Below are positions 23,501 to 35,668 of a stretch of 64,000 nt of DNA, piece by piece. Made by a program: the position numbers and the translations under genes. Each line of letters starts with the position of its first letter. The stretch's first letter is position 1. This stretch comes from Anopheles merus (Eukaryota; Arthropoda; Insecta; Diptera; Culicidae): positions 42,765,442-42,829,441 of the forward strand of contig NC_054082.1 in assembly GCF_017562075.2 (NCBI RefSeq), read 5' to 3'. The notes under the pieces are model-generated. The model was not told the DNA's origin. It searched no databases and saw nothing but the letters and a program-made list of their open reading frames with translations.

Positions 23501-24590
23501 AGATAGTTTCATGTCATTAGAAACAGCAACCCAAAGAGTAAATGAAGTGATACTCATTCATAATCAAGCAGATTTTTTTATACGAAATTTCATATCCAAC
23601 TCTAGTCAATTAACCAACCAAATTCCTTGTGAACGTATTTCAACCCAACCTGTTTTGAAGATAAGCGAAGGCACCTCAAATTTTGATAAAATTCTAGGGC
23701 AGTACTGGGAGAAAGAAAAGGATGTATTCAAGTTTATTTTAAATGATCTGACCATTCCTGGCCATTCAGTCAGCAAACGAGAAATGCTTGCAAAAACAAT
23801 GAAAATATATAATCCAATGGGGCTCCTTACCAATTATACTATAGAGCCCAAAATACTAATACAAGAAGTATGGAAGTTGAAGATGGATTGGGATCAAAAT
23901 ATTCCTCCTGATCTAAATAGAAAATGGCAAGACTGGTTGCACAGGTTGAAGGAATTAGAAACATGGGAACTACAGAGATGTTATTCACAAGCAGAAGAGC
24001 CAATTACAAGAGAGCTTCACACTTTTGTCGATGCGTCTGAGCAAGCATTTGCTGCTGTCACATATATTCGCACAGTCCATAAGGAAGGAGTAGACATGCG
24101 ATTGGTTGCAGGAAAATCGAGGGTAGCGCCACTTAAAATTTTAACAATACCTCGACTTGAGTTGCAGGCAGCGGTAATGGGGGCGAGACTAGCCGATACT
24201 ATCCGATCGGAGTTAAGACTCAACATTGATAAAATGCATTTTTGGTCTGACTCAAGAACCGTGCTAAGCTGGATATGTTCGGAACCAAGGAGGTACAAGC
24301 AGTTTGTAGCCTTTAGAGTTAGCGAAATCCTCTGCAAAACTCACGCGAGTGAATGGCATTGGATTGCGTCCAAAGACAATCCTGCAGATGAAGCAACAAA
24401 AAGAATAAAGGGGGATTCCATATGGATATCTGGACCTTTATTTTTACAACAAAGGAATTTCACAACAACCAATTACGATTTTACTACTCTAGTAGATATC
24501 AGACCGATGTTTTTAATACACTCTACTGACCTTATAGATTTTACAGTCATAAATTCACATTGGACTACCCAAGTGCCACAAATCCACTAA
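23487..24590 (+). pseudogene. BEL RT thumb and RNase H region
   Basis: A 367-codon open stretch begins in the RT catalytic box. It covers NPMGLLTNYTIEPKILIQEV (the BEL/Pao connection domain) and the RNase H domain (TFVDASEQAFAAVTYI, then LELQAAVMGARLADTI, HFWSDSRTVLSWI and ASKDNPADEATK). The acidic residues of RNase H are present. It ends near the border with the next insertion. Confidence 0.87.
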
Positions 24591-24594
24591 ACGA

Positions 24595-24945
24595 CCACTA
24601 AACGGCTTCTAAACGACTCAAGTTCTCTACCTAAACGGAATATAGAAAGACTTCGTTTAGCAGACGCCAAACGACTCATGCATTCTAAAAATAGCAAAAA
24701 AGCTGGTGGCGCTATCTGTTGGTGGGATACCCCAACCAGTTAAGCTTCATCGCTTGGAGGAGAGCTTTCTCATTTCCTCTGTACTGTTGTATGGTTTCGC
24801 ATTGAAGTTATGCATCGCTAGAACTAGAACGGCGATACGATTGTTTAAATACTAAACTCCAACGGAAACCACCAGCACTGAAGCAAGTGAGATTTGAGCA
24901 ATGGTCATTGGTGTTGATACCCACGTATCTAACCACACGACCATT
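24595..24945 (-). repeat. SINE- or MITE-like unit next to the LINE tail
   Basis: Read on the minus strand it starts TGGTCGTGTGGTTAGATACG and a little later reads GCTCAAATCTC, reminiscent of tRNA A and B boxes. At the other end, CTAAACGRCTTCTAAACGAC-like units are repeated. No coding capacity. Its origin is not established. Confidence 0.4.
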
Positions 24946-25054
24946 TATTATTATTATTATTTATTTAATCTTCAACGGGCCGAATGGCCTAATTAAGATG
25001 TAACAGTTCAATTGAGAAAAAAAAAATACATAGCAAAAATAAGATTTACATCGC

Positions 25055-28000
25055 AATTCACTGCGGCCACGGCAAAAGCCGGAGACGTTCCTTGAAGCAC
25101 TGAGTTGAGATATCGAAGTCGAAGCAATCCGAGACAGTGTTGAAGACAGCCGACATGCGGAACATAGGGTCAGACCGACCAGCACTGGAACGGGGTTGAG
25201 CGAGCCGTAGAGTTTCTCTAGACCTAAGTGTTCGGGATGGTGCATAGATATCGACTCGATGCAACAAAGGCGATGAGTCGATAGAGCCATTTAGCAATCC
25301 AGCGATGAAAGAGCACTGTGCATTGCGTCTTCTAACCGAAAGAGGTTCAAGGCCTAGAAGACGGCACCGCGCAGCATACGGAGGAAGATTATTGCGATCC
25401 TGCCAGGGAAGTAGGCGTAGGGCATATCTCGTGAGCTTACGTTGAATCGCCTCAAGTCGAGCAATTGAAGAAGCGGTAGTTGGGCTCCAGACTACGCACG
25501 AATATTCCAGAACCGAACGAACGATGCAGTTGTACACAGCTTTAATGCACATGGGGTTACGGAATTCATTAGTTGTCCGGATAACCACGCCAAGTAATTG
25601 ATTTCCTCTGGCTACAACGTCATCGATATGCTGTTTAAAGTTCAAACTAGAGTCAAGCAGAACGCCCAGGTCTTTGGCATGATTCTGTCGATTAACTGCA
25701 GTGCCGTCCATGAAGTAGGTCCCAGTCACTGGGCTCCTGCATCGACTAAAAGACACACAGTAGCATTTCTCGATGCAGATAGTCAGTCCATTACGCTTGC
25801 ACCACGAACAGAAAATTTCGATGCAGTCTTGCAGGAATGTACAATCGCCTGTGTTGTGAATAGGCGAGAAAATTTTTGCGTCGTCGGCAAACAGACTGAT
25901 ACTGTCGGGAGGTAAAGCCAGGGTAACATCGTTGATAAACAATATGAAGAGAAGCGGGCCAATATTGCTTCCTTGTGGCACACCCGAGCTGCTGAATATT
26001 TCTTTGGACATGTGCTTATCAATTTTCACGGTGTATGTGCGATTAGTTAGGTAAGACTTAAGCCACTGTACGAGCGAGCTGGGAACTCCTAGCTTGTCGA
26101 GTTTAGCGAGAAGAATTGCGTGCGGAAGAGAGTCGAATGCTGCTTTCAGATCTGTATAAATTGCATCGACTTGAGCTCCGGCATCAATTTGATTAGTGCA
26201 ATAGGTTACAAATTCAACCAGGTTCGTGGTAGTCGACTTTTTGGCACGAATCCATGTTGATACGGGCTTAGGTAGCTGCGGCATGCATGTAGCAGATGTT
26301 TGTATATCACTAGTTCGAACACCTTGGCAATGGCACACAAAGATGTAATACCCCGGTAGTTGATGGCATCTGTCCTGTCGCCCTTTTTGTAAATAGGAAC
26401 CATCCAAGATTTCCTCCATGTTTTGGGAAAGTAGCCATTGGCTAGCGATGCATTGAACAATTTTGCAAGGATAGGTGCTACTGTCGTTTGACAGCGTTTC
26501 AGCACGGTAGAAGGAATTCCGTCGGGTCCAGGAGCGAAGGAAGGCTTTAGTTGCGCTAGGGCAGATAAAACGATCTCACTGTCGATGAAAGGAGTGCTCA
26601 TGTTAATTGCGCCAGCCGGAGTGTTGACGAGAGCAGCATCAATGGTATCGGTATCATTCATGGCCGGTGAAAAGCAATCTGCGAAGCGATCCGCGAAGAG
26701 ATTGCACATTTCATTAGTGTTGGCACTTGTTGCTCCTTTATACGTAATGGATTTCGGTGTATGCGTAGATTTTGTTTTGCTGTGGTAGAAGCGCCAAAAC
26801 GAGTCAGGCCACCTGCAGAGGTTACGTTGGATTTTACTCAAATATCTGCGATATCGAAACCTGTTATAGCTGCAGTATAAAGAGTGCGTGTCAAAGTAGA
26901 TCGAGCGAGATCTTTGGCAGCGGCGCGTTTGGTAGTGACGATAAGCAGCTCTTTTTACACGTTTGAGTCGTTTGAGTGTGCGGTCCGCCCAGGGGGGGTT
27001 AGGTTTAGGACGCTGAACTGGGACGCATACAACAAAGGCTTGCAGCATGAAGGACGAGAATGAACATACTGCTTCGTCAAGTGAAATAAAATTGGAACAA
27101 TGAAACATTGAAATCATGTCGTTCAGTTTCACATAGTCAGCTTTAGCAAAGTTATAACGATAAAATGCGGTTGTCGTCGAGTTTTGTCGAGTCGTCGAAT
27201 TGCGTCGGGTCGACGAGTTAATACGTATATTGAAGTCAAACGCCGGGTGATAGGAGTCAAGAGGTACAAGCGGAACAACACTTGGAAAGACAGGCGAACA
27301 CAATTTAGCTGCAGCATTGTTAGCGTAGAGCAGGTCAAGCATGCGTCCGTGCGAATTATTGATGTGATTAAGTTGCACTAATCCGTTAAATTTAAATCCA
27401 TCCACAAAGGTGTTGTTGGCCAGTGAGCGCGCAGTTGGTTCATAGTGCGTGATTGATGAGTATGCTGGCGAGGACGAAGGATCAGCTGTGGACCAGCTTA
27501 TGCTAGGCTGATTGAAATCGCCAATAACAAACAGCAGATCCGAAGGCTTCAGTGTGAGAGTGAAGCCGCTGATACAATCATGTAGAGAGCGAAGAGTCGA
27601 TATCTCGGAGCTAAGCTGCGGTGGAATGTATACTACCATGATGTACAGATGTGCGTTATTGCAGGTGACGCGCACACAAATATACTCGAGAGAACGATCA
27701 CGGGAAGGTAATTCTATCGACTCGTATGCGTTAGAAACGGCTAGCAAAACACCACCACCGCGAGAGCTAGAGCCGCTGAGAGAGCGATCACAGCGGTAAA
27801 CAGAGAAGTTGTTGTTGAAGAGAAGAGCAGATGGAATGTTGTCAACAAGCCAAGTTTCCGTAAGGGCGATAAGGTCGAAGTCAGCCTCCGATACAGCTAG
27901 GTGAAATTCTTTTGTTTTAGTGCGCAAACCTCTAACGTTTTGATAATAGCAGCTTAAATACTCAGCGGTAGCGTTGTCATTGTGGTGGTTGGATAAAGCG

Positions 28001-28194
28001 GGTATACGGTAAGTCAATTGAGCTGCGTTGTCAGAGCATGAGGCTTGGCGTGTTTGTTGCGTGCAATGAGCGGGACTGCGTCTAGTTGAGAAAAAAGCGA
28101 TCGATTGTAGACTGGTGCAGGTGCGGAGATGAAGCGCGGTGGTTTTGGGGCGGTCCAGAAACAAGTGTTGAGTTGGGTGCTTCCAAGGTATCAT
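25055..28194 (-). pseudogene. LINE ORF2: endonuclease and reverse transcriptase
   Basis: Endonuclease blocks: YYQNVRGLRTKTKEF, LIALTETWL, RGGGVLLAV, LLFVIGDFNQPSISW. RT blocks: LKPSFAPGPDGIPSTVLKRC, TDAINYRGITSL, YTDLKAAFDSLPH, VPQGSNIGPLLFILFINDV and the catalytic FADDAK. A C-terminal region with NLPPYAARCRLLGLEPL follows. One frameshift near 26240 separates two long frames. There the copy at 14140 has a run of six A and this one has five. It is otherwise open, so the loss is recent. Confidence 0.9.
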
Positions 28195-29214
28195 TCACCG
28201 GGGGGTGACACTGTTGTGATGATGTTGTTTCAGGATCAGGTGGAGTAGACGTACGTGCTGCTAAACGGTGAGTCGTTGTTGGTGTGCGTGTGGTGTAGCG
28301 GTGATCAGTACTAGTAGCTGGTGTGCGTGTTGTAAAACGGTTTCGGGTGGCTATAGGAGATGAGGTTTGGTGGTCGTGTTGACGGGATGGAAAAAACTCA
28401 CGTACACCGATACCGACTGGCCAAGTGGATGGTGTGAGTGCCGCATCTCGAAGGATAGCCGGGACTCTCACTTTGAATGAAAGCCAATTCATGCTGTCCA
28501 CACTAACCCTCTTCTCAGCAGGCAATACGCTATAACGTCATCGGTGGCTAAGCGACGCTTTACAGAAGCGACCACTTGTTCCACAGTGACGGCTGTTGAT
28601 AAGCGGGATAGGCGGATCCAGATCCTATCTGTGAATGGCTCACGAGGTGCAGCTTGAAGCGGTGATGATAACGGATCGGTTCCCACCAGTTCATGAGGTT
28701 GTGTAGGTGCCGGCTGGACGGCAATCGTGGTATTGGTGTATGCGTTTGGCGATGACGCGGCACAAAGGATGTTACCGCGATTGTTTACAATTCTGTTTAC
28801 ACCAGGAGATGCCGAATCCTCGATTACGCGCCTCCGCTTTCTACCCGTAGCCGGTCGAGGATCAGGATTCCGAATGTGAGGCGTGGATGCAGTTTGAAGG
28901 AGGGTAAAACCACTGCGAACTTCGGCGACAATAGGCTCAACGAGCTTGCCGATAGCTGCTACAGCTGAGGTGAGGGCGGCTTGGAAACCGACCTGGGCGC
29001 CTATTTCTTTTACCGAACGGCAGCGCGGATTTTTAAGAATGTTAGTGCAGCCGATGCAGCTCCAGTGCAGGTCAACATTGGACAATACTGCGTCAATCAG
29101 CTCGGGGGGCAATTTGCAACAGCCGCGGTGGAACGTAGCGTCACAATATGCACAGCTGATGATGCAGCCGGTGGCCTCTAGCGGTTCAGCACACGAGAAG
29201 CAAATAGCCGCCAT
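28082..29214 (-). pseudogene. LINE ORF1: zinc-finger nucleic-acid-binding protein
   Basis: ATG at 29214 opens MAAICFSCAEPLEATGCII. The cysteines and histidine form a PHD-like C4HC3 pattern (CFSC, CAYCDATFHRGCC, WSCIGC) in the first 65 residues. Downstream NWLSFKVRVP and STWPVGIGVREFF are typical of CR1/Jockey ORF1 C termini. A frameshift near 28510 splits it. It probably bound the element RNA. Confidence 0.8.
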
Positions 29215-29499
29215 CGCGAAATCACGCGTAATCACAGCACAACACTGCTAAGCCGAGCAGGAAAAAACAGCAGGAAACCACAGTTGCGGTGCAACTAAAC
29301 AATTCGCCAACACGCAACGATGATGTGAAGCAGTTTAATAGTCCGTAGAATAGGCAACAATGCGATGCGACGCAGAAAACACAAGAAATTTACTGAAAAA
29401 TCACGGAGCGCGACGAAAGTGCGGCCGAACAGTTAAACGTCAAACGTCCGTAGATTTTTATATCGTTATATATTTATCGTTATATAGATTTTTATAACG

Positions 29500-29690
29500 T
29501 AGTATATATATCGTTATATAGATTTTGCTCAGAAAGTTAGAAGGCTATATAGGTCATAATAAAATGCAACTGTCGAAACACATTGCAAGAAAAGGATAGC
29601 AATATAATGATGAGTTGTAATACGCCATCTATTTATCAAACCAATGAAGCTGTGGAGCTTTCATTTTTTTTCTATGGTATATCAATTTTC
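29500..29690 (+). repeat. Short repeat shared with 40620-41740
   Basis: TGTCGAAACACATTGCAAGA and TAATACGCCATCT appear here and at 41575-41640. ATATAGATTTT and the bases after it match 40625-40660. The internal part of the other copy is missing here. It separates the LINE from resumed BEL sequence. Confidence 0.55.
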
Positions 29691-31135
29691 CAGTCGTTTA
29701 AGCTTAATCTGTGGCGCTTGGGTAGAAGTTGGGTTAAATTGAAACGAGCATTAGCCATTGGGTTATTATACATGGAGTGGTTGAAATCAAAGGCTCAGAA
29801 ATATAAAATGTCGTTGGAAATAACTAAAAAACGATTAGATAGGGCAGAGAAATTGCTCATAAAAAAGGCTCAAATGGAACGTTTAATGAAGACATAATGT
29901 TATTAAAGATTGGAAAGGAAATATCAAGAAAAGCCCCATAAGAAATTTAAATCTGTGCTAGATGCAGATGGTTGTTGCGAATGAAAGGAAGGCTAACTGG
30001 GTTATCATTTCTCGAAAAAACGCAAAAAATCCCATAATATTACCAAAGAAACATGAAATCACCCATGTAATTGTACGGCACTACCATGAACGATTATACC
30101 ACAAGAAGTTCGAAACAGCACTGGCCGCCTTGAGGCAACGTTTTGGGTAATAGATAGCAGAGCAGTACTTAAAAGTAAGTAAGAGCGACCTGTCAGAGTT
30201 GCAAAAATAACTTAGCTAAACCTAAAGTTCCCCAAATGGCCGTTTTACCCGCTTGCAGGGCAGCCGTATTCTGCAAACCTTTTACGCATACGGGCGTCGA
30301 TTTTTCGGTTCCTCTAACCGTGACTATAGGAGGCGATCAGAAAAGATGGGTGCGCTGAACGTGTTCTCAACACGAGCAGTGCATCTAGAATTGGCCACAG
30401 ACCTTGTTCTGCTTCGTTTATAACATGCCTGAGAAAAAGCAACACCGAAGAGGGAAAATCACGCACATGTATAGCGATAATGGAACAAATTTATAGGTGC
30501 TGAACGCGAAATGAAAAGGTTGCGAGAAAGGTGTGCAAACGATGGCATAGAATGGCATTTTAACCCCAGCTGCACCTCACTTCGGTGGGGCATGGGAGAG
30601 AATGGTAAGCGAAGTAAAAAGTTTACTCCCTCTCAAGCAAGAGTCTTATCGTGAAGAAGCGTTGCGCGCTATTCTGGTGGAAATTGAATTCATTATTAAC
30701 AGCAGACCATTAACACATATACCATTAGAGCATGAAGATCATGAACCGTTGGCACCTAATCATTTCCTATTGGGTTCATCGGGAGGAAGAGCTGTCCCTA
30801 CACTTCGAGAAGCTACATGTGCTGAAGGCTACCAGAAGCAGCTGGAAAAGGGTTCAATTAGTAGCGCAACATTACTGGACACGGTGGATTAGAGAATATT
30901 TGCCAAATTGAACAAACGCGAGAAATGGTTGAAAAAGGTGTCTCCAATTGAAGTTGGCGATATAGTGGTTTCCCAAATGAAACAGATTAACGGTAAATGG
31001 CAAAAGGGTCGAGTAGCAAAGATCATAAAAGCAAAGGACGGGCAGGTTAGGTCGGTCACCATCACATCCGGGTGATCAACAGTCAATCGTCCGGTTTCAA
31101 AGGTCGCAAAATTAGATGTACTTCCAAAATCCATA
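29690..31135 (+). pseudogene. BEL integrase region
   Basis: A lead-in (KLNLWRLGRSWVKLKRALAI) typical of the linker before BEL integrase is followed by HVIVRHYHERLYHKKFETAL (HHCC zinc part), THTGVDFSVPLTV with the first Asp, and NVFSTRAVHLELATDL. Next come MYSDNGTNL-like sequence near 30472, FGGAWERMVSEVKSLL and IEFIINSRPLTHIPLEHED with the Glu. The C-terminal KVSPIEVGDIVV closes it. It has several frameshifts. Confidence 0.83.
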
Positions 31136-31616
31136 ATAGCTGAGGTGCAGCAAAAAGTGCAATAGTCCATTCCAAGAAAAACAAAAAAAACACAATAATA
31201 GTAGCAACAATAGTAATTAGAAAATAGCTTTGTTCTTGCAGCCACATCGCGTTAAAATATTAGGTGCATCTTGTGTGGAAGTACATGCATAATAATAATA
31301 GGATTAAGGGAATTAATTACTGGCGAGTTTATTTATGTTTTTAATCTTGTGATATTCAATTTAACTATTATTTTATCATGCTTATTTATTCAATTTTATG
31401 TGTTATCGTTAAGTAATTATTCTATAATTTTAGTATTTGTCAATTTAATCATAGAGCGTCATTTAATGTCTCATCTTCCAGTAAATCAGAGTAAATGAAC
31501 TGAGCCGAGGGTTCAGCAGTCGTTAGTCTGGAACATTCGATAGCCATTTATCAATAACGGCAACCGCCGTCGGCTAGTTTATTGTAACACCTCCTAGAGG
31601 AATTACGGGAGGGGGA

Positions 31617-31907
31617 AGTCGCCGACAGCGGTAATTAGGCTGCGCCAAAAGGGTATGCAATCTACATCACAACCAACAACAACAACAAATGTCAACAGCG
31701 TAGGACGTAGGATCAAGGGCCAAAGGCTTACAACCAACACAACAACAAATGTCAATAGCGTAGGGGAGGGCAAAAGGGCCAAGGGCGAAAGCGATCGCTA
31801 GAGCAGCATGTACCAGCAGGATGCATACATTCTTGGAAAATTTGTAAAAACAAGGTTTTAAATCCCCAGGGTAAAAATAAATGAATTATATTACATGGAG
31901 AAAAACA
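31617..31907 (+). repeat. 3' LTR of the BEL element
   Basis: Matches 15654-15885 with an extra imperfect duplication of about 60 bases (31725-31785). It ends GGAGAAAAACA and is followed by GTTAC. Confidence 0.92.
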
Positions 31908-31912
31908 GTTAC

Positions 31913-33110
31913 GAACCGAGCTTCTCCGGCAGGCCCCGCGAAGGTTTGGCCCTCAGCAAGAGTTGCAGGGTTGTAACGGAGGAGAAACAAACAGCAGCAG
32001 AGTGGACAGAGTATTTGATACTTCGCTACAACAGTCCTTCCCGCTAGTTGCTTTGATCCAAGGTGGGAAGCCTATCAGACGGAAGTGGGTGTTTGGTTCG
32101 GAAATCCAGGGGCTCTGTCCTATTAGGATATTTAGAATTAAAACTCTTTACTCCAAGAGCTTCTGCGTTTGAATCCTTCTTTATTAAAATATCGCCTACT
32201 TTCATACTAAATTTATCCTCACAATTTACCGAATATCCGTTCGGACGGGATAATTCGTGTTTCCAGAAACATCTTATTTTCACGTGGAAGGATAAATAAT
32301 GGTTACTATGATCAGATTGGTAAAAAAAAGGAATTTAGAATCGTGTGTTAACATGACAATGCTGAGAAGCGAATGATTTTGCAGCAATCTTCCGCTTGCT
32401 ATTTTTACTGGATTCATTTACTCGATTTCTCACTTGTCACAGCTGTTAATTCATCACAATATTAATAATAATAAAATTACACAATAATTAAATAAATATA
32501 GCTTGCAAGATTCAACACCAAAAACCATACCATTGCACGATTGCAATCCAGACAAATTGTAAACAAACCAGTCCAATTGTAAACAAACATTCCAATTTTT
32601 CTGTCAAAATTTTTCATTCATTCTTATTGGAAATCGGCCAAAACGGGCTTTTTTTCGTAACCTGTATCAAGGTGGAATATAGAGGAGGTGTCTTCTTAGC
32701 GTTTGGCATGTTGCCATTTTGAGATTCAGTTTGACAACAGGCGTCGATATTTGTTTACAGGCAGCAGCTACATTATAACGTGTAAAATGTCGATTTATGG
32801 AGTGTGGATGCAAAATACGAATTTTTAATGCTAAAAAAATGTGTATTAAACGAAAACAATTCATATATCATATCTAAATACAAGCAACATTCGTCGCATT
32901 TGACAAACTGCCGTCGATCCTGTTTTTGTGCTTTTTTTCTAAAGCCTCGATGCCCAATTGTTCTACATGACGACAATCTTTTCTACCCACTTTGACCTGT
33001 ATAAGTCTAATAACCTTGGCTAGTCTGCCGGTGAGCTGTCATCGACCAGGTCTATACACACGCGACATGAGGTGTGGTTAGGTAGCATTTACACGTATCA
33101 CGCTCAAGGT
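31913..33110. other. Unassigned sequence right of the BEL element
   Basis: No gene is recognised in this stretch. A minus-strand open frame of 79 codons (32044-32283) has KVGDILIKKDS but no family match I can name. A short TAATAATAATA run occurs near 32465. Confidence 0.4.
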
Positions 33111-33715
33111 TTACATTTTCTCATCTGCAAGGTTTACAACTCGGCCTATTCTGACATCTAAAATTGCCCTCAATTTTATTATATTTAAATCAATTGTGTC
33201 ACATCATACGATTCGGGAAAAAGGTCCGCATCTCTTGCAATCCAATGCCTAAGTTTATCAGACTCTAAAATACCATCATAAGGAATTTGTGTGTGTTGGA
33301 AACCATTGATATCTTTTATCACGTAACGGTCATTTGGAAAGTCGTTTGTCAATTATATAAGGGCTTTAAATTGGGAATAAATTTTTTGTTAGCATTTGGT
33401 GTGTTATCCACGTTTCGAATAACAAACAACAGATCTCCTTCGGAAAATTCTACCGCAGGTTTGTTTTCTTTTGCTGAACTGAACCATGTTTGTTTCTTGA
33501 GACCTCGTTATGTTCTCAGAAGCTTCGACGCGAAAAGATTCAAGATCTCTAGCATGTACGTTTTGTCATCTAAGTATTCGGTAAATTCATCAATTATGGT
33601 TCCGCGTTGTTCAACACCGAATAGTTAAAATGGAAGAAGGTGTGTGTTTGTCGAAGAGTGTACTGTGTTATTGAGTGTATTCGACATCCGGCAATCTAGA
33701 ACACCACCCAATAAC
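33111..33715 (-). mobile_element. Diverged gypsy remnant
   Basis: Layout and wording match the 3' end of the 34436-39290 element (CTCGGCC, then AAATTGCCCTCAATTTTATT, then the integrase tail), but with heavy divergence. Minus-strand pieces such as AVEFSEGDLLFVIRNVDNT correspond to EFVEGEFVVIRNVDST in the younger copies. It is cut on its right by the TIR element. Confidence 0.75.
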
Positions 33716-34400
33716 CAGCTCGTAATTTATAGCTGATTTAGGGCTGCTGTTTAACGAAAATCGTTCCGATGTCGTACTTTGTGGGCTGATTAAGAGATAG
33801 ACGGTACTTTGCGGAACTATGGAGCTTTTTAACAGGCACATGGTACTCTTTGAACTTTGCGGCTGATTAGCACTATGTGTAGGGTTCTTGATGGAATGAA
33901 GGCTTGTTAAGAAAGGGTACTGAACTTGGTGAAACTTTATAGCTTTTTAATGCATGACATCGGTACGAATGGCTCTTTCAAAGTGTCAAAACGGACGTGT
34001 CGACGGACGCGGCATAGTCTCATGCTTGCTGCACAAGGTAGATTCGTTAATTGAAGAATGAATATTGAGTGAAGTGATTGTGATATCAGTAAATTGTGTA
34101 AAAGTTTGTGTAATTGATCAATAAAAAGATTAAAAATATACATATGTGTTAAACGAAAAAATCTTGTTGTTTATTTCATCGATGCGCTTGCTTGAATTAA
34201 ATACAAACCACACAGCAGAAAAATAAATCCCTGCAGCCACGTGGCATAAAGGAAGCTGCTTAGGCGCTGTTTGAAAACTTTGAAAGCCCACCCATAGAAC
34301 TTTGATGCTGTTTATCTACTGCCAAAGGCGAGTCGAGAATTAGAGCAGCGATCTTTAGCGTGCCAAAATGAGCTGCTTAAGCAATTCTGGCTCTTTGGGC
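33716..34400 (+). mobile_element. Long-TIR DNA element, left copy
   Basis: This matches 39650-40617 in inverted orientation: ends CCAGCTCGTA... and ...TTAAGCAATTCTGGCT, with the internal run CATCGGAACGATTTT (as its complement) in common. The right inverted end (from about 34320) is complete. The left end appears shortened. No coding capacity. Confidence 0.75.
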
Positions 34401-34435
34401 AATCTGCATGATCTAATAGATTGTTATTTTACTAT

Positions 34436-34634
34436 TGTAATACACACGGTTTTTTTATTATTTTCACAAGGAGTTTATTGTAGAAGGTCTTTTCCCCAAG
34501 GCTTATCTCTTTTTTTTCTGCTTGGACAGCTCGCACACTGTCACTTCTTCGGACATCGTATTGTCAAAACCCAAGATGCTCACAAACCCAAGATGCTCAC
34601 AAACCCAAGATACTATAAACTCAAGATGTTTACA
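34436..34634 (-). repeat. 3' LTR of the minus-strand gypsy element
   Basis: Matches 39089-39290, with a shared repeated CCAAGATGCTCACAAA motif. Confidence 0.9.
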
Positions 34635-34639
34635 GCTCG

Positions 34640-35660
34640 GCCTTTCCTGACATGATAAATTGCCCTCAATTTACTTATAGACTAAGTGTTGCCAAAGATA
34701 CGCAAAAGGAAGTCAATCACTGCCCGGGATCGGCACAATCCACTTTCTCAACTTATTAGCCTCCAACACTCCGTCATAAGGAAGTTGGGTCTGCTGGCAC
34801 CCATCGATGTCCCGAACAAATAACGATCGTTGGAAGCCGTCTGTGTATGACATAGGGGCCCTTGAATCTAGGGATAAGCTTTTTGTTTGAGTTTACCGTA
34901 TTATCTACGTTTCGTATTACCACAAATTCTCCTCTACAAATTCAGGGGCTGGTTTACATTTCGACAGGTTTTGTTGTTGCTCATTACTTGTTGATGTTTG
35001 ATTTGTTAACTGATGCTTGTGATCGTCTACTATTTTAAATCTACTCTTGAATCGTTATTTATCTCATCCAAATGTTCGGTTAATTCATCGATCACTGGAC
35101 CTCTTGTTCAATGCCAAATAAAAGAACTGACGGAGCAAAATGTGTAGATGTTGTGAGAGTAGTATGTTAAGAGCATACTCTACGTTAGGAATTTGAGCGC
35201 TCCACAATCCGCAGGTCTACCGGGTTTGAAAGTTGCTCAGTACTGGTCGTAGGACACGATTCACCCTTTCAACCTGTCCCGTCGCCTGAGGTGATCCTGT
35301 TGCATTTTAAAATGTGAGTAATACTACGCGACGTTAGGAAATTTGAAAAAGAATCAGATGTGAACACGTTGCTCGATCGCTAATGATGCGCCTAGGGCGG
35401 CTGTAGTACATAAAATATTGCTTGAGAGCTTACAAACTTCACGTTGTGTTTGTAGATATCGTAGGATACAGCTTTGTAAATTTAGTAAAACTATCTATTA
35501 CTACAGTAAGTGCTTCTTTTTGAATGAACAGATGGTAAGGGGCCTAAAAGTCAGTCAATGTGCAAAGTATCGAACGGAATAGGTGTTTTAGGTATATGAA
35601 TAAATTTCTATGGTAACTCTTGCTGGTGCAGAATACATTACACATTTCAAAGCCAATTTT
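34640..35660 (-). pseudogene. Decayed integrase of the minus-strand gypsy element
   Basis: Too many stops and shifts to read through. The tail (EFVEGEFVVIRNVD-like region near 34920) matches the fragment at 12990-13110. The centre has no recoverable catalytic motif by eye. Confidence 0.6.
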
Positions 35661-35668
35661 TTATGTAA

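Larger units (their letters stand above)
24946..29440 (-). mobile_element. Near full-length non-LTR retrotransposon (LINE)
   Basis: A minus-strand element with two overlapping genes and, on the + strand at 24946, ATT/ATTT repeats that correspond to a TAA-type 3' tail. ORF1 has a PHD-like zinc finger. ORF2 has an apurinic-type endonuclease and RT. Its 3' part is nearly identical to the truncated copy at 13491-15447. The layout fits the CR1/Jockey group of insect LINEs; the exact clade was not settled. The 5' edge is approximate. Confidence 0.9.
15654..31907 (+). mobile_element. BEL/Pao LTR retrotransposon, 16 kb with nested insertions
   Basis: Direct LTRs lie at 15654-15885 and 31617-31907. 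GTTAC stands on both outer sides (15649-15653 and 31908-31912), a clean 5-bp target duplication. Internal order: leader with minisatellites, gag, protease, RT, RNase H, integrase, which is the BEL/Pao order. The gypsy tandem array interrupts gag. A SINE-like unit, a LINE and a small repeat together separate RNase H from the integrase region. A purine-rich tract (GGGAGGGGGAA) precedes the 3' LTR. Confidence 0.93.
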
